A stretch of DNA of 64,000 nt from Rhizobiales bacterium PAR1 (GCA_002256205.1 NKIW01000006.1:62001-126000), one strand, 5' to 3'; counted from the stretch's first letter, positions 7,727 through 16,922 are shown. The notes: generated by a model from the sequence alone, not told the origin. Numbers and translations: made by a program.

Positions 7727-9464
7727 AGGGCTTTTCCTGCTGTCTGGTGACCCGGTTATTCTCGAGCGGAACCCCGCTCGCATGATGAGCAGCGATAAAG
7801 CCGAAGGTCATGCCCGGCCCCAGCGTAATCCCCCCGGCGGGATAATTCCCGCCCATGATCGAGGACATGTCATTTCCGACCGCGTAAAGGCCGGCAATCG
7901 GCGCCCGGGCGGCATCGAGTACGCGAGCATGGGCGTCGGTACGCAGGCCGGCGAAGGTGCCGAGGCTGCCGGCGATAATCTTCACCGCGTAGAACGGACC
8001 GTTCTCGATCGGGGCAACGCAAGGGTTCGGCTGCTGCTCGGCCTCGCCCTGAATACGGTTATAGGCGCTCGAACCGCGCCCGAATTCAGGGTCGCGCCCC
8101 TCGCGGGCATCGGCGTTGAAGCGAGAGATGGTGGCTTCGAGCGCCGCCGCATCGATTCCGCAGGCTTGCGCGAGGTCCGTTAGGGTTCGCCCGCGCTTGA
8201 GATAGCCGCTCTTGAGCACGCCGCCGAGCGGAAACGGGCGCGGACGGGCGTACCCAAGGCCATAGCGCCGCTGGAACGCATGATCGCAGATCAGCCACGC
8301 CTCGGCAGGCTCGCCCGGCTCCAGCGTGGCAAAGAGAGCGCCCATCATGTCGTGATAGGAATTCGCCTCATTGGCGAAACGCCGGCCATTCTTGCGAACC
8401 GCGATCAACCCCGGCTTGGCGCGCTCAATCAGATGCGGGAACCGCCCGGTGCTGCCATCGGTTCGCGGCACCAGGCTAACGGGTGCCCAGGCACCGTCAT
8501 GCGCCAGGTCAGCGCGAATCTCGCCGCCGACAGCTTCACCAAGGCGTAAACCATCGCCAGTATTGCTCTCTGGCGCGGCGGAATGATGCTCGCGACCGCT
8601 CGGCGCATGGGGGAAACGCTCGGCCTTGCGCGCTGGGTCATGCGGAAAGCCGCCGCAGGCGAGCACAACACCGCGTCGGGCATGGATGATCTGCTGTCCC
8701 CGCGCTGTGTCGACCCGCGCGCCGGTGACCATGCCAGCCTCTTGCGTGAGCGTGCTGACAGGCGCGCCGGTGATGAGTCGGACGCCGAGGTCATCTGCGG
8801 ATTTCAAAAGCCTTGCGACCAGCGCATTGCCGGCGACGAGGTGCATACCGCGCCCGTGCAGGAGCTGATCACGCCAATGGGTAAGGATACGCTTCGCCGC
8901 ATGAAGAAAAGACGCGGGTTTGCGTGTCGCGTTGAGGAAATGCCGAAGGTCCGCCCCCGAAGCGATGCCCATGCCGAAGGGCGAGACAAGATCGAGCGGC
9001 GGCTTCAGATCCCGGATGCGCGCACCCAACTCCCGCCCGTCGAACGGTGCGGCGCAAACAGAGCGCCCACCGGTCCCCGCCGCTTCGGAGGTGTCGTGAA
9101 AATCCGGGATCGCGTTCCCGTCGATAAAGGCGAGCCGTGTATGCTCGCGAAAAAAGCTGATCATGCGCGGGGCCTGTTCGAGAAACATCCCGACCATGGC
9201 AGCATCATATTGCGCCCCAAGTTCCGCCTTGAGGTAGCGCCGCGGCGCCTCGATATCCTCGACCAGACCCGCCTCGACCGCGAGCGGGTTGCGCGGCACC
9301 CACATCCAACCGCCGGACCAAGCGCTGGTGCCCCCGATCTGGTGGTCCTTCTCGGCAACGATGACATCCAGCCCCAACCAGGCAGCCGTCACCGCTGCCG
9401 AAAGCCCGGAAGCACCGGAGCCGACAACGAGAAGATCGCAGGTGAGGTCTGCGGGCGCAGTCAT
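7716..9464 (-). CDS. FAD-dependent oxidoreductase, KstD/fumarate reductase flavoprotein-like
   Basis: 582-aa flavoprotein. The N-terminal dinucleotide-binding motif VVGSGASGLSAA is followed by IGGTSAWSGG, and the C-terminal FAD-capping motif GGNYPAGGITLGPGMTFG is typical of 3-ketosteroid-delta1-dehydrogenase-like enzymes. The conserved SYH triplet (EANSYHDMM) is present. The start at 9464 overlaps the stop of the upstream paralog by ATGA. Such enzymes introduce or reduce a C=C bond next to a carbonyl in a ring. A steroid substrate is not implied because no other steroid genes are present; a cyclic ketone intermediate is more plausible. Confidence 0.88.
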   Translation of the reverse strand: MTAPADLTCDLLVVGSGASGLSAAVTAAWLGLDVIVAEKDHQIGGTSAWSGGWMWVPRNPLAVEAGLVEDIEAPRRYLKAELGAQYDAAMVGMFLEQAPRMISFFREHTRLAFIDGNAIPDFHDTSEAAGTGGRSVCAAPFDGRELGARIRDLKPPLDLVSPFGMGIASGADLRHFLNATRKPASFLHAAKRILTHWRDQLLHGRGMHLVAGNALVARLLKSADDLGVRLITGAPVSTLTQEAGMVTGARVDTARGQQIIHARRGVVLACGGFPHDPARKAERFPHAPSGREHHSAAPESNTGDGLRLGEAVGGEIRADLAHDGAWAPVSLVPRTDGSTGRFPHLIERAKPGLIAVRKNGRRFANEANSYHDMMGALFATLEPGEPAEAWLICDHAFQRRYGLGYARPRPFPLGGVLKSGYLKRGRTLTDLAQACGIDAAALEATISRFNADAREGRDPEFGRGSSAYNRIQGEAEQQPNPCVAPIENGPFYAVKIIAGSLGTFAGLRTDAHARVLDAARAPIAGLYAVGNDMSSIMGGNYPAGGITLGPGMTFGFIAAHHASGVPLENNRVTRQQEKPYAV

Positions 9465-11176
9465 TTTGCTGCGCCGATGGCGTGCTGAACCGCCCGCCAA
9501 GCGAAGGTGATCGCCGGGCCGATGGTGATGCCGGGGCCGGGATAAGTGCCGCCCATGATTGACTGCGCTTCGTTGCCGCAAGCATAGAGCCGCCCGATCG
9601 GGCGCTCTTCCGCACCGAGCACCTGCGCCCATTCATCGGTCGCAAGGCCGGTGGCTGCGCCGATATCGCCGGGAAAGAGCTTTACGGCATAGTAGGGCGC
9701 TGTCGCGATGGGGCCAAGGTTAGGATTCTTGCCGCCTGCGGTCGCGTCTCCATTGGCGCGGTGATAGCCGGTCGATCCACGCCCGAATTCAAGATCAACC
9801 CCGGTTTCGGCGTAGCGGTTCATATCGGCGACGGTGGCTTCGAGCGCCGCCACACCAACGCCGAGCTTGGCGGCGAGTTCGGGAATATTCGCGCCTTCGA
9901 TGAGGTAACCATCATCAAGGTAGGGCTTCAGGTTCTTGGTGCCGAGACGGACCATTCCGAGGCCGTATTTCTGCAAGGCGATCGCATCGGCGATGATATA
10001 GGCCGGGATGCACGGGCTTTGCCCGTTCGTGTCGTACATTGTCCGGACGAAATTGTGATAGGAGGTCGCCTCGTTGACGAAGCGGCGGCCCGCCTGATTG
10101 ACACAGACCGTGCCGGGCTTGCCGCGATCCATCACGAAATGCGGGAAAACCGCCGTCGTGCCATCGGCGCGCTTCCGGGTCGAGACCGGTGCCCAGAAGG
10201 CATTGTCGCGGCTTCCCGTGCCGTAATGCGCGCCGAGGTCCAGCGCGAGATCCTGCATCGCGCCGGTATGGCCCGGTGCGGCGGGGGAGAGCATCGAGAC
10301 CGGCTGATGCAGCATTTCCGCCCGCTTGGCGGGCGAACGATTGAAGCCACCCGCAGCGGAAATCACGGCGAGGCGAGCATTGATGCGCCGCGTCTGACCG
10401 TCACGGACAAGGGTCAGCCCGGTGATGCCGCTCGAATCCTTGAGAAGCCCAGTGACCTCGGTTTTCACGAGAATATCGACATCACGCTTGAGGAGCGAGG
10501 CGAGTAGCCGTCCGATCAGCGCGTTGCCCATCACAAGACGGGTGCCGCGCTTCTTTGTCAGCCGATCAAGCCCGTAGCGCCCGAGAATGCCGACAGCGTG
10601 GCGGAAAGAGGCGAGGCCCTTCTTCAGCCCGAGCAGGTGACCGATATCGGTTCGATCCACCATCATGCCGCCGAAAATCGTGAATTCCGGGATCGGCGGG
10701 CGGAGGAGATCGAAGGCAGCGCCTAATTTGCGCCCATCGAAGGGCAGCGGTTCGAGCGCGCGGCCGCGCAAGGTCGCGCCTTCGGCCTCCTGCTCGTAAT
10801 CCGGATGCGTGGCATAGGGCCGGAAATGGACATCCGAATGGTCCTCGAGCGTATCGATGGCCATCGGGCCACTTTCGAGGAATGCCTGCCGCATCTCGCG
10901 GCGGCCGTAATTCCCGACGACGCGATCAAGAAACAGCGTCGCCCTTTCAGGGCTGTCGTCCTGCGACACCTTGGTGGCGTGGCGCGAATTCGGGATCCAG
11001 GTCGTCGCGGCAGAAAGAGCCGTTGTGCCCCCGAGATATTCCGTCCGCTCGACGAGCAGCACCGATTTTTCGGCGATCGCAGCAAAAAGTGCTGCGGCCA
11101 TGCCCGCACCACCCGCACCGACAATGACGAAGTCGTATGTCACCCCGTCCGAAATCGAGGAAAGCTCGCGGATCAT
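9461..11176 (-). CDS. FAD-dependent oxidoreductase, KstD-like (paralog of next gene)
   Basis: About 571 aa if the ATG at 11176 is used; an in-frame ATG at 11200 would overlap the upstream gene and adds 8 residues, and neither has a strong ribosome site. FAD motif FVIVGAGGAGMAAALFAA lies near the N-terminus, then LGGTTALS, SYHNF, and the C-terminal GGTYPGPGITIGPAITF. It shares the architecture and motifs of the following gene, so the pair looks like an old tandem duplication. It either acts on a different intermediate or forms a heteromer with its paralog. It is translationally coupled to that gene by an ATGA overlap. Confidence 0.87.
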   Translation of the reverse strand: MIRELSSISDGVTYDFVIVGAGGAGMAAALFAAIAEKSVLLVERTEYLGGTTALSAATTWIPNSRHATKVSQDDSPERATLFLDRVVGNYGRREMRQAFLESGPMAIDTLEDHSDVHFRPYATHPDYEQEAEGATLRGRALEPLPFDGRKLGAAFDLLRPPIPEFTIFGGMMVDRTDIGHLLGLKKGLASFRHAVGILGRYGLDRLTKKRGTRLVMGNALIGRLLASLLKRDVDILVKTEVTGLLKDSSGITGLTLVRDGQTRRINARLAVISAAGGFNRSPAKRAEMLHQPVSMLSPAAPGHTGAMQDLALDLGAHYGTGSRDNAFWAPVSTRKRADGTTAVFPHFVMDRGKPGTVCVNQAGRRFVNEATSYHNFVRTMYDTNGQSPCIPAYIIADAIALQKYGLGMVRLGTKNLKPYLDDGYLIEGANIPELAAKLGVGVAALEATVADMNRYAETGVDLEFGRGSTGYHRANGDATAGGKNPNLGPIATAPYYAVKLFPGDIGAATGLATDEWAQVLGAEERPIGRLYACGNEAQSIMGGTYPGPGITIGPAITFAWRAVQHAIGAAK

Positions 11177-11189
11177 GCCTTGGCGCTCA

Positions 11190-11993
11190 TCACTTGGCAT
11201 CCGCAAACAGGAGGAAATCGAGCATCGCGCTTTGCAGCGACTGATACATTTCCGTGCCCGTGGAGGTGGAACAGCCGAGCTTGCGCGCAGCTTCAATGAG
11301 AGGCGTCACTGGCGGAGCGGTAACGACGCAGCCGACGAAAGTTCTGGCAGAAAGCTTCCCAATTTCAATGGGGTAGGGATCGCCCGGCTTCATACCCATC
11401 GGGGTCGCGTTGGCAATAAGATCGAACCCGGTCGGGTCGGGCGAACCCGCGCTCACCTTGCCCTTGCCGAGCTTGTTGAGGCGAGCGATGAGGTCATCGC
11501 GCCGCGCGGCATCGGCATCATGGAGCGCGAGCTCGGTGACGCCAGCGTCGATCAGCGCCAGCGCAATGGCGGAGCCCGCGCCACCCGCGCCGATCTGCAG
11601 CGCGCGCTTGCCGTTCGGTTCAAAACCGTTCTTCCTCACCGCACCGACAAAGCCGAGACCATCGACCATCTCGCCGTGCCAGCCCCCCTCGGGACGGCGA
11701 CGCATGATGTTGACCGCGCCGATGAACGCGCCGCGCGGCGTCGCGCTCTGGCAATATTTGAAACAGGAGAACTTGTGCGGGACAGTGACGATAATGCCGT
11801 CGAGGTTCCTCAGCTTCGTCGCCGTATCGAGAAATTCCTGCAGATCATCGACAGAAACCTGCGCCGGCACCACGATTCCGTCATGCCCGCGCGCGGCAAA
11901 GGCCGCGGTCATACCACCCGGCGATTTCACCTGCGCGATGGGATCGCCGACGATGACATTAAGGCGGGTTGCCCCGGTAAGGGTAATCGTCAC
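11190..11993 (-). CDS. Shikimate/quinate dehydrogenase family protein (AroE-like, catabolic paralog)
   Basis: 267-aa AroE-fold oxidoreductase. Catalytic Lys74 (TVPHK), Asp111 (MVDGLG) and the nucleotide loop GAGGAG (135-140) are present. Two substrate-site motifs deviate from biosynthetic AroE: the SxSP carboxylate clamp reads QVKSP, and NTDG reads MVDG. A normal aroE exists elsewhere in the window (44706-45566), so this copy is probably not biosynthetic. Placed between the ABC importer and two KstD-like flavoproteins, it likely oxidises a ring hydroxyl of the imported compound with NAD(P)+. Substrate unknown. Confidence 0.82.
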   Translation of the reverse strand: MTITLTGATRLNVIVGDPIAQVKSPGGMTAAFAARGHDGIVVPAQVSVDDLQEFLDTATKLRNLDGIIVTVPHKFSCFKYCQSATPRGAFIGAVNIMRRRPEGGWHGEMVDGLGFVGAVRKNGFEPNGKRALQIGAGGAGSAIALALIDAGVTELALHDADAARRDDLIARLNKLGKGKVSAGSPDPTGFDLIANATPMGMKPGDPYPIEIGKLSARTFVGCVVTAPPVTPLIEAARKLGCSTSTGTEMYQSLQSAMLDFLLFADAK

Positions 11994-12023
11994 GTTCTCT
12001 TGCTCCGTTTTGAATGCCGGCGG

Positions 12024-14546
12024 TCACGCCGCCGGCAAATCTTCCGCATGCACCACACCGAGGAGGCGCGCCTGCAAGGCGTGGTCATTCTCCAGCACTG
12101 CGGCATCGCCCTCGAAGGCCACGGTGCCGTTGACCAGCACATAGGCCCTATCCGCGATCGGCAGCACGGTCTCGGCGTGATGCTCGACGATGATCATCGC
12201 GACCTTGCCCCTGAGCTTGACCAGCGCTTCCATCACCTCGTTGACGACCGCCGGGGCGAGACCTTCAAAGGGTTCATCCAGCAGGATCAGCTTGCTCGGC
12301 ACCATCAGGGCGCGGGCGATGGCAACCATCTGGCGTTCGCCGCCCGAGAGGTTTTCGGCCTTGGCCTTCTGCCGCGTCCGGAGGCGCGGGAAGAGTTCGA
12401 AAGCCTCCTCGATGCTGATGCCGCCGGGGCGCATCGCGAGTTGCAGATTTTCCGTCACGGTGAGGTTCGGGAAGAGCCGCCGCCCTTCCGGCACATGCGA
12501 AATGCCGAGACGGTTGATCTCGTAGGGCTTGAGCGCGTCGATCCGCGTGCCGGCAAAGCTCATGGTGCCTTCGCTGAGCGGCAGCGTGCCGCACAGCGCC
12601 CGCAACGCCGTCGATTTGCCGACGCCATTGCGCCCCAGCAGTGCCACTGCCTCGCCCTCATGGACGAGAAGATTGACGCCGTTGAGCACGGTCGAGCCGC
12701 CGTAGCCGACGCGAATGTTCTTCGCGTCCAGCAGGGGTTTGGCCTGCGCGTGCGCCATACGCTCCGCCACCGGCGGAGCGGCGCGCTCGCCATCCTTTGC
12801 CGCGCCGAGATAGGCCGCGATGACCTCCGGGTTAGTGCCGACATCCGCCGGCTTGCCATCGGCGATGATCCGGCCCTGATGGAGCACCGAGATCCGGTCC
12901 GAAATCGCCAGGACACGGTCGATATCGTGCTCGATGAGCAGCACGGCGTGCTTTTCCGAGAGCTTCTTGATCAGCGCGGCGACGATCCGGCGATCCGCTT
13001 CGGCGAGACCGGCGAGCGGTTCGTCGAGGAGCAGGAGTTTCGAATCAATCGCCAGCGTCACCGCAAGTTCGAGCAGGCGTTTCGCACCATGCGGGAGGTT
13101 GGTGCAGGGCTCGGCGGCTCTATCCGCAAGCCCCACTGCATCGAGGATCGACCAGGTGCGATCATTGATCGCCTCCAGCCCGTGCGCATCGGCGATGAGA
13201 CCGCTGACGCCATGACGCTGAGCCTGCACCGCAACGCGGACATTCTCGAACACCGAGAGGTTCGGGAAAATCGAGAGAATCTGGAACGAGCGCGAGATGC
13301 CAAGCCGCGCGCGGGCATGGATCGGCAGATGCGTGATGTTCTGCCCCTGATAAAAGATTTCACCCGCACTCACCGGGAGAACACCGGTCAGCATGTTGTA
13401 GAAGGTCGTCTTGCCGGCACCATTCGGCCCGATGATCGAATGGAGGACGTTCGGATAGACCTCGAAGTCGATATCGCGCGCGGTCACCAGACTGCCGAAG
13501 CTCTTGGAGAGCTTCTTCGTTGTCAGGATCGGCTTTTTGGGGTCGAGATTGGCGGCCACGCTCTCGTAGGGCTTGATCACCGCCGGGCGGGCGGGAATGG
13601 CATCGCGCGTCAGCGTCCAGCGCTCACGGCGCAGGAGCTTCATCGCGAGGCCCTGAATGCCCTCGGGGGAGAGCAGCGCGAAGAGAATGAGAATCGGTGC
13701 GAAAATCAGCCACCAGTTCTCGGTCAGCGCCGAGAGGCGATTTTCCATCACGATGAAGGCAATCGCGCCCCAGAGCGGGCCAAGGAAATGGTGCACGCCG
13801 CCGAGCACGGCCATCAGCAGGCTGTCGCCCGCGTGCTGCCACGAGAGGTTGTTGGCATAAACGCCCTGAAGCATCAGTGTCAGCAAAGCGCCAGCATAGC
13901 CGACGATGCCGGCCATCAGCGTGAAGGAGCCGAGGCGGATGAGATAAGTGTTATACCCCAAGCTCATCGCGCGCTGTTCGTTGTCGCGCGAGGCCTGCAG
14001 CGCCCGGCCGAAGGGTGAATGCGCGATGCGCCACAAGAACCACATCCCGACGATGAGCGAGGCCACCGCGAAAAAATGGAAACTCCAGTCCGAACTGAAG
14101 GTCGTGCGCTCGACACCCTGAAGGCCGTTTTCACCGCCCGTGACAGCGGTCCACTTAAAGGCAACCTCAAAGGCGATCTGCGAGAAGGCGAGCGTCAGCA
14201 GCGAGAAGTAGAGGCCCTTGCGCCTCAAGATGATCGCGCCGATCACCAGCGCCAAAGCCATCGAGAAGGCGACCGAAAGCGGCAAGGACACCATGTCGTT
14301 GCCCATGCCGCCGAGCACGAAGAAGGCCGCGGCGTAACTCGCACACCCGAAGAACACCGAAGCGCCAAAGGGTACGAGCCCGGTATAGCCGACGAGCAGG
14401 TTCACGCCTGCGCCATAGAGCGTATAGATCGCGATCTGCGTGATGAGGCCAATTGGCGCGCCGAGGGCATACCAGATGGCACTCAGAGCGCCGAGAACCA
14501 GCGCGACCCAGAGAACGGGATGGGAAAGGAGGGACCGGATATTCAT
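12024..14546 (-). CDS. Branched-chain amino acid-type ABC transporter: fused LivM permease-LivG ATPase-LivF ATPase
   Basis: 840-aa single polypeptide combining three usually separate subunits. Residues about 1-300 form the LivM-type permease with many hydrophobic helices. Residues about 340-585 form the first ATPase: Walker A GPNGAGKTT (373-381), signature LPHGAKRLLEL (484-494), Walker B LLLLDEP. Residues about 605-840 form the second: Walker A GRNGVGKST (638-646), signature LSGGERQ, Walker B LILLDEP. The ATG at 14546 overlaps the livH stop by ATGA, and no stop breaks the frame. It works with the adjacent LivH-type permease and binding protein to import a small carboxylate; this family often transports aromatic and alicyclic acids. 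Confidence 0.92.
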   Translation of the reverse strand: MNIRSLLSHPVLWVALVLGALSAIWYALGAPIGLITQIAIYTLYGAGVNLLVGYTGLVPFGASVFFGCASYAAAFFVLGGMGNDMVSLPLSVAFSMALALVIGAIILRRKGLYFSLLTLAFSQIAFEVAFKWTAVTGGENGLQGVERTTFSSDWSFHFFAVASLIVGMWFLWRIAHSPFGRALQASRDNEQRAMSLGYNTYLIRLGSFTLMAGIVGYAGALLTLMLQGVYANNLSWQHAGDSLLMAVLGGVHHFLGPLWGAIAFIVMENRLSALTENWWLIFAPILILFALLSPEGIQGLAMKLLRRERWTLTRDAIPARPAVIKPYESVAANLDPKKPILTTKKLSKSFGSLVTARDIDFEVYPNVLHSIIGPNGAGKTTFYNMLTGVLPVSAGEIFYQGQNITHLPIHARARLGISRSFQILSIFPNLSVFENVRVAVQAQRHGVSGLIADAHGLEAINDRTWSILDAVGLADRAAEPCTNLPHGAKRLLELAVTLAIDSKLLLLDEPLAGLAEADRRIVAALIKKLSEKHAVLLIEHDIDRVLAISDRISVLHQGRIIADGKPADVGTNPEVIAAYLGAAKDGERAAPPVAERMAHAQAKPLLDAKNIRVGYGGSTVLNGVNLLVHEGEAVALLGRNGVGKSTALRALCGTLPLSEGTMSFAGTRIDALKPYEINRLGISHVPEGRRLFPNLTVTENLQLAMRPGGISIEEAFELFPRLRTRQKAKAENLSGGERQMVAIARALMVPSKLILLDEPFEGLAPAVVNEVMEALVKLRGKVAMIIVEHHAETVLPIADRAYVLVNGTVAFEGDAAVLENDHALQARLLGVVHAEDLPAA

Positions 14547-15412
14547 TCGAAACGCTCCCACTTTTCACCGAAGAGACCGCGCGGGCGCACCAGCAGGATG
14601 GCTGCCATCAGGACATACATCGCCGCACCCGCCCATTCCGGGTAGAACTGGATCGTCATGGCGGTCGTAATGCCAACGAGAAGGCCGGCGATGATCGCGC
14701 CGACATAGGAGCCGAGACCGCCGATTGTCACCACGACGAAGGCCGGCATGATCGCGCCAGCGGCCATCGAGGGCTGCACGGTCCAGAGCGGGGCAGCGAG
14801 CATACCCGCGAGCCCCGCGAGCAGACAGCCGATGCCGAACACGCCGCTCAGCACGATGGGGAGGTTGATGCCCAAGAGGCCGACCATCTCCGCATCGCGC
14901 GAGCCGGCGCGGATGATGCGTCCGAACGGCGTGTAGGCCAGAAACGCCCAGAAGGCGACGAGCGCAAGAACCGTCACCGCCAGCACGAACATGCGGTATT
15001 TCGTGATGAGAATCGGCCCATACTCGACAAAACCGGCGAGAAATTTCGGCGCCGTGAAGGGCACGGGCGCGCCGCCAAACATCATCCGGAGGATAGCTTC
15101 AAAGAGCAGCGCCAGTGCGAAGGTGAGGATCAGCCCGAGCAGCGGCTCCTTGCCGTAGAGACGCCGGATCAGCAGCATTTCAACGGCAACACCCACCGCA
15201 CCGGTTGCGATCGGCGCCAGAAGCGCGGCGAACCAGCCGAATTCGCGGTTCAGCACCAGCGCGAAATAGGCACCGATGGCGAAAAAAGCGCCATGCGCGA
15301 AATTGACGATACCGAGCATCCCGAAAATGATCGAGAGCCCCACCGCGATCAGCACGTAAAGAAAACCGAGCACCAAACCATTCACGGCCTGGGACAGAAT
15401 CATGTCGAGCAT
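14543..15412 (-). CDS. Branched-chain amino acid-type ABC transporter permease (LivH family)
   Basis: 289-aa inner-membrane permease starting MLDMILSQAVNGLVLGFLYVL, with several hydrophobic segments and the family sequence EMLLIRRLYGKEPLLGLILTF. GGGGGAGG six bases before the ATG at 15412 supports this start. It would pair with the permease domain of the fused downstream protein to form the channel. The gene is separated from the upstream binding-protein gene by 135 bp holding a strong hairpin, while its 3' end overlaps the next gene by ATGA. Confidence 0.9.
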   Translation of the reverse strand: MLDMILSQAVNGLVLGFLYVLIAVGLSIIFGMLGIVNFAHGAFFAIGAYFALVLNREFGWFAALLAPIATGAVGVAVEMLLIRRLYGKEPLLGLILTFALALLFEAILRMMFGGAPVPFTAPKFLAGFVEYGPILITKYRMFVLAVTVLALVAFWAFLAYTPFGRIIRAGSRDAEMVGLLGINLPIVLSGVFGIGCLLAGLAGMLAAPLWTVQPSMAAGAIMPAFVVVTIGGLGSYVGAIIAGLLVGITTAMTIQFYPEWAGAAMYVLMAAILLVRPRGLFGEKWERFE

Positions 15413-15440
15413 GAAACACCTCCCCCTGTTGAAGCGCTGT

Positions 15441-15465
15441 CATCCCCGGCGAGAAACCGGGGATG
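15441..15465. promoter_or_regulatory. Intercistronic hairpin between binding-protein and permease genes
   Basis: Perfect inverted repeat CATCCCCGG/CCGGGGATG with a 7-base loop, in the 135-bp gap after the binding-protein stop. No T-run follows on the minus strand. Position suggests an mRNA 3'-end stabiliser or partial attenuator giving more binding protein than permease. It could also be a copy of a dispersed palindromic repeat. Confidence 0.6.
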
Positions 15466-15547
15466 CGCACTTTCTTGTCGTCTTTTTGAACCTTCAGAAC
15501 GGCTGCGCGAGTGCCAAAAGTCCCGCGCAGCGTCTGAATGTCCGGGA

Positions 15548-16807
15548 TCAGAGCGAGTCCATCTTGCAGGCGGAGTTGGCCTTCGAGCCAAAGGCCTTCT
15601 CGATGCCAGCTTCGTCGGCAGGGAGTTCGGCTCTCACGTCGAAGTAGTCCCATTTGTCGGTGATTTTCGGCTTGATGCCGGCGACGAGGAGGCTGTTGGT
15701 CATCTGGTGGTCAAAATCGCGATAGCCCGCCGTAATCGCTCCGCGCTTCATGTTCCATTTCTCGAGTGCGCCGACGATGGCGGCAGCATCGGTGGATTTG
15801 GCAGCCTCGATCGAATCGAGCAGCGCCTTCATGCCCATCCAGCCCATCCAGGTCTTGTCGGCAGCGGGGCGGTTGTATTTCTTGGCGTAGGCGGCAGCCA
15901 TCGCCTTTTCTTCCGGCGGGTTGTTCGGGTTCTGATAGTACCAGGTCAGGGTGAAGAGCCCGTCCGCCGCCTCGGGACCGACGCCCCAGAGATCGGTATT
16001 GCCGACGGCGATTTCCGCGAAGGGAATCTTGCCGCGCATACCCAGCTCGTTCCACTGCTTGAGGAACGTGGTCAGATCGGAGGCCGCGATACCGCCGATG
16101 ACCACATCGGGCTTTGCCGCGCGGATCTTCAGGATGAACGAGGAATAATCCGGCGTGCCGACCGGCACTTCATCCGCACCGACAACCTGACCACCATTGG
16201 CGGTGATGTAATCAGTGAAGGACTTCTTGATGTCCTGCCCGAAGGCGTAGGCCGCCGTGAGCACGTACCACTTCTTGCCGATCGACGCGCAATAAGGGGC
16301 AAGAACGTTGGTATGGACATCGACCGGAGGCTGCAGGCGGAAGGTGTACTTGTTGCATGACGAGCCGGTCAGCGCACCTGCGGCGGCGTTCGCGGCAATG
16401 AACGGCACCTTGGCCTTTTTCGCCACGGCGGAAATCGCCAGCGCGAAGGACGAGAGCGCACCACCGACGATGCCGACAACCTTGTGTTCGCCAACGAGGC
16501 GTTCCGCGTTCTGCTGCGCACCTTGCGGGTTCGGCTCGTCGAGCCAGACGATCTCCGCCGGACGGCCCAGAAGGGTGTTGTTGCGCTGCTCCAGCGCCAG
16601 CATCGAGCCTTGCGCGAGGTATTCCGCCTGATCGACGATCGAGCCCGTCTTGGCCCAGATCATGCCGATCTTGATCGGCTCGGCGGCGGCGGCATTGCCG
16701 ATGTAGGGCATCGGCAGCCGGGACGCGGCCAGTGCGCCGGCACCCAGAAGCAGGCCACGACGACCGATGGTGCCGAATTTGGAACGGTTGATTGAATGAT
16801 CGTTCAT
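15548..16807 (-). CDS. ABC transporter substrate-binding protein (LivK/type 1 periplasmic family)
   Basis: 419-aa periplasmic binding protein. The N-terminus has a twin-arginine-type signal (GRRGLLLGAGALAASRLPM, then AAAAEP), after which the mature domain begins IKIGMIWAKTGS, typical of amide/urea/branched-chain amino acid binding proteins. GGAGG lies 5 bp before the ATG at 16807; an ATG at 16819 is an alternative with its own GAGGA. It is the first gene of the ten-gene operon and captures the substrate for the Liv-type importer. Two IclR-type operators lie about 115-160 bp upstream. Secretion through Tat would be unusual but is known for some proteins of this family. Confidence 0.9.
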   Translation of the reverse strand: MNDHSINRSKFGTIGRRGLLLGAGALAASRLPMPYIGNAAAAEPIKIGMIWAKTGSIVDQAEYLAQGSMLALEQRNNTLLGRPAEIVWLDEPNPQGAQQNAERLVGEHKVVGIVGGALSSFALAISAVAKKAKVPFIAANAAAGALTGSSCNKYTFRLQPPVDVHTNVLAPYCASIGKKWYVLTAAYAFGQDIKKSFTDYITANGGQVVGADEVPVGTPDYSSFILKIRAAKPDVVIGGIAASDLTTFLKQWNELGMRGKIPFAEIAVGNTDLWGVGPEAADGLFTLTWYYQNPNNPPEEKAMAAAYAKKYNRPAADKTWMGWMGMKALLDSIEAAKSTDAAAIVGALEKWNMKRGAITAGYRDFDHQMTNSLLVAGIKPKITDKWDYFDVRAELPADEAGIEKAFGSKANSACKMDSL

Positions 16808-16922
16808 CTCATCCTCCATGAGAATTCCTCGGAGAGCGCCTTGATCGGCGTCTGATTTTCATGAACCGGGCGCATGAGCGGAACCCACAATCCGGATCAG
16901 GACGGAAGGTCGATATCATGAC

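Noticed and set aside
7716-11176. Steroid degradation locus
   Set aside because: Only KstD-like flavoproteins point that way; ketosteroid ring-cleavage genes are absent.
10971-14018. 1015-codon open frame on the plus strand
   Set aside because: It runs antisense to the AroE-like gene and the fused ABC transporter, both with full catalytic motifs. Its translation is Arg/His/Gly-rich with no domain; an artefact of GC-rich codon bias.
14453-16360. 635-codon open frame on the plus strand
   Set aside because: Antisense to livH and the binding-protein gene; composition is that of a reverse-strand shadow.
12024-16807. Plain branched-chain amino acid uptake system
   Set aside because: The transporter family name suggests leucine uptake, but the operon consists of ring/CoA catabolic enzymes, so another substrate is more likely.
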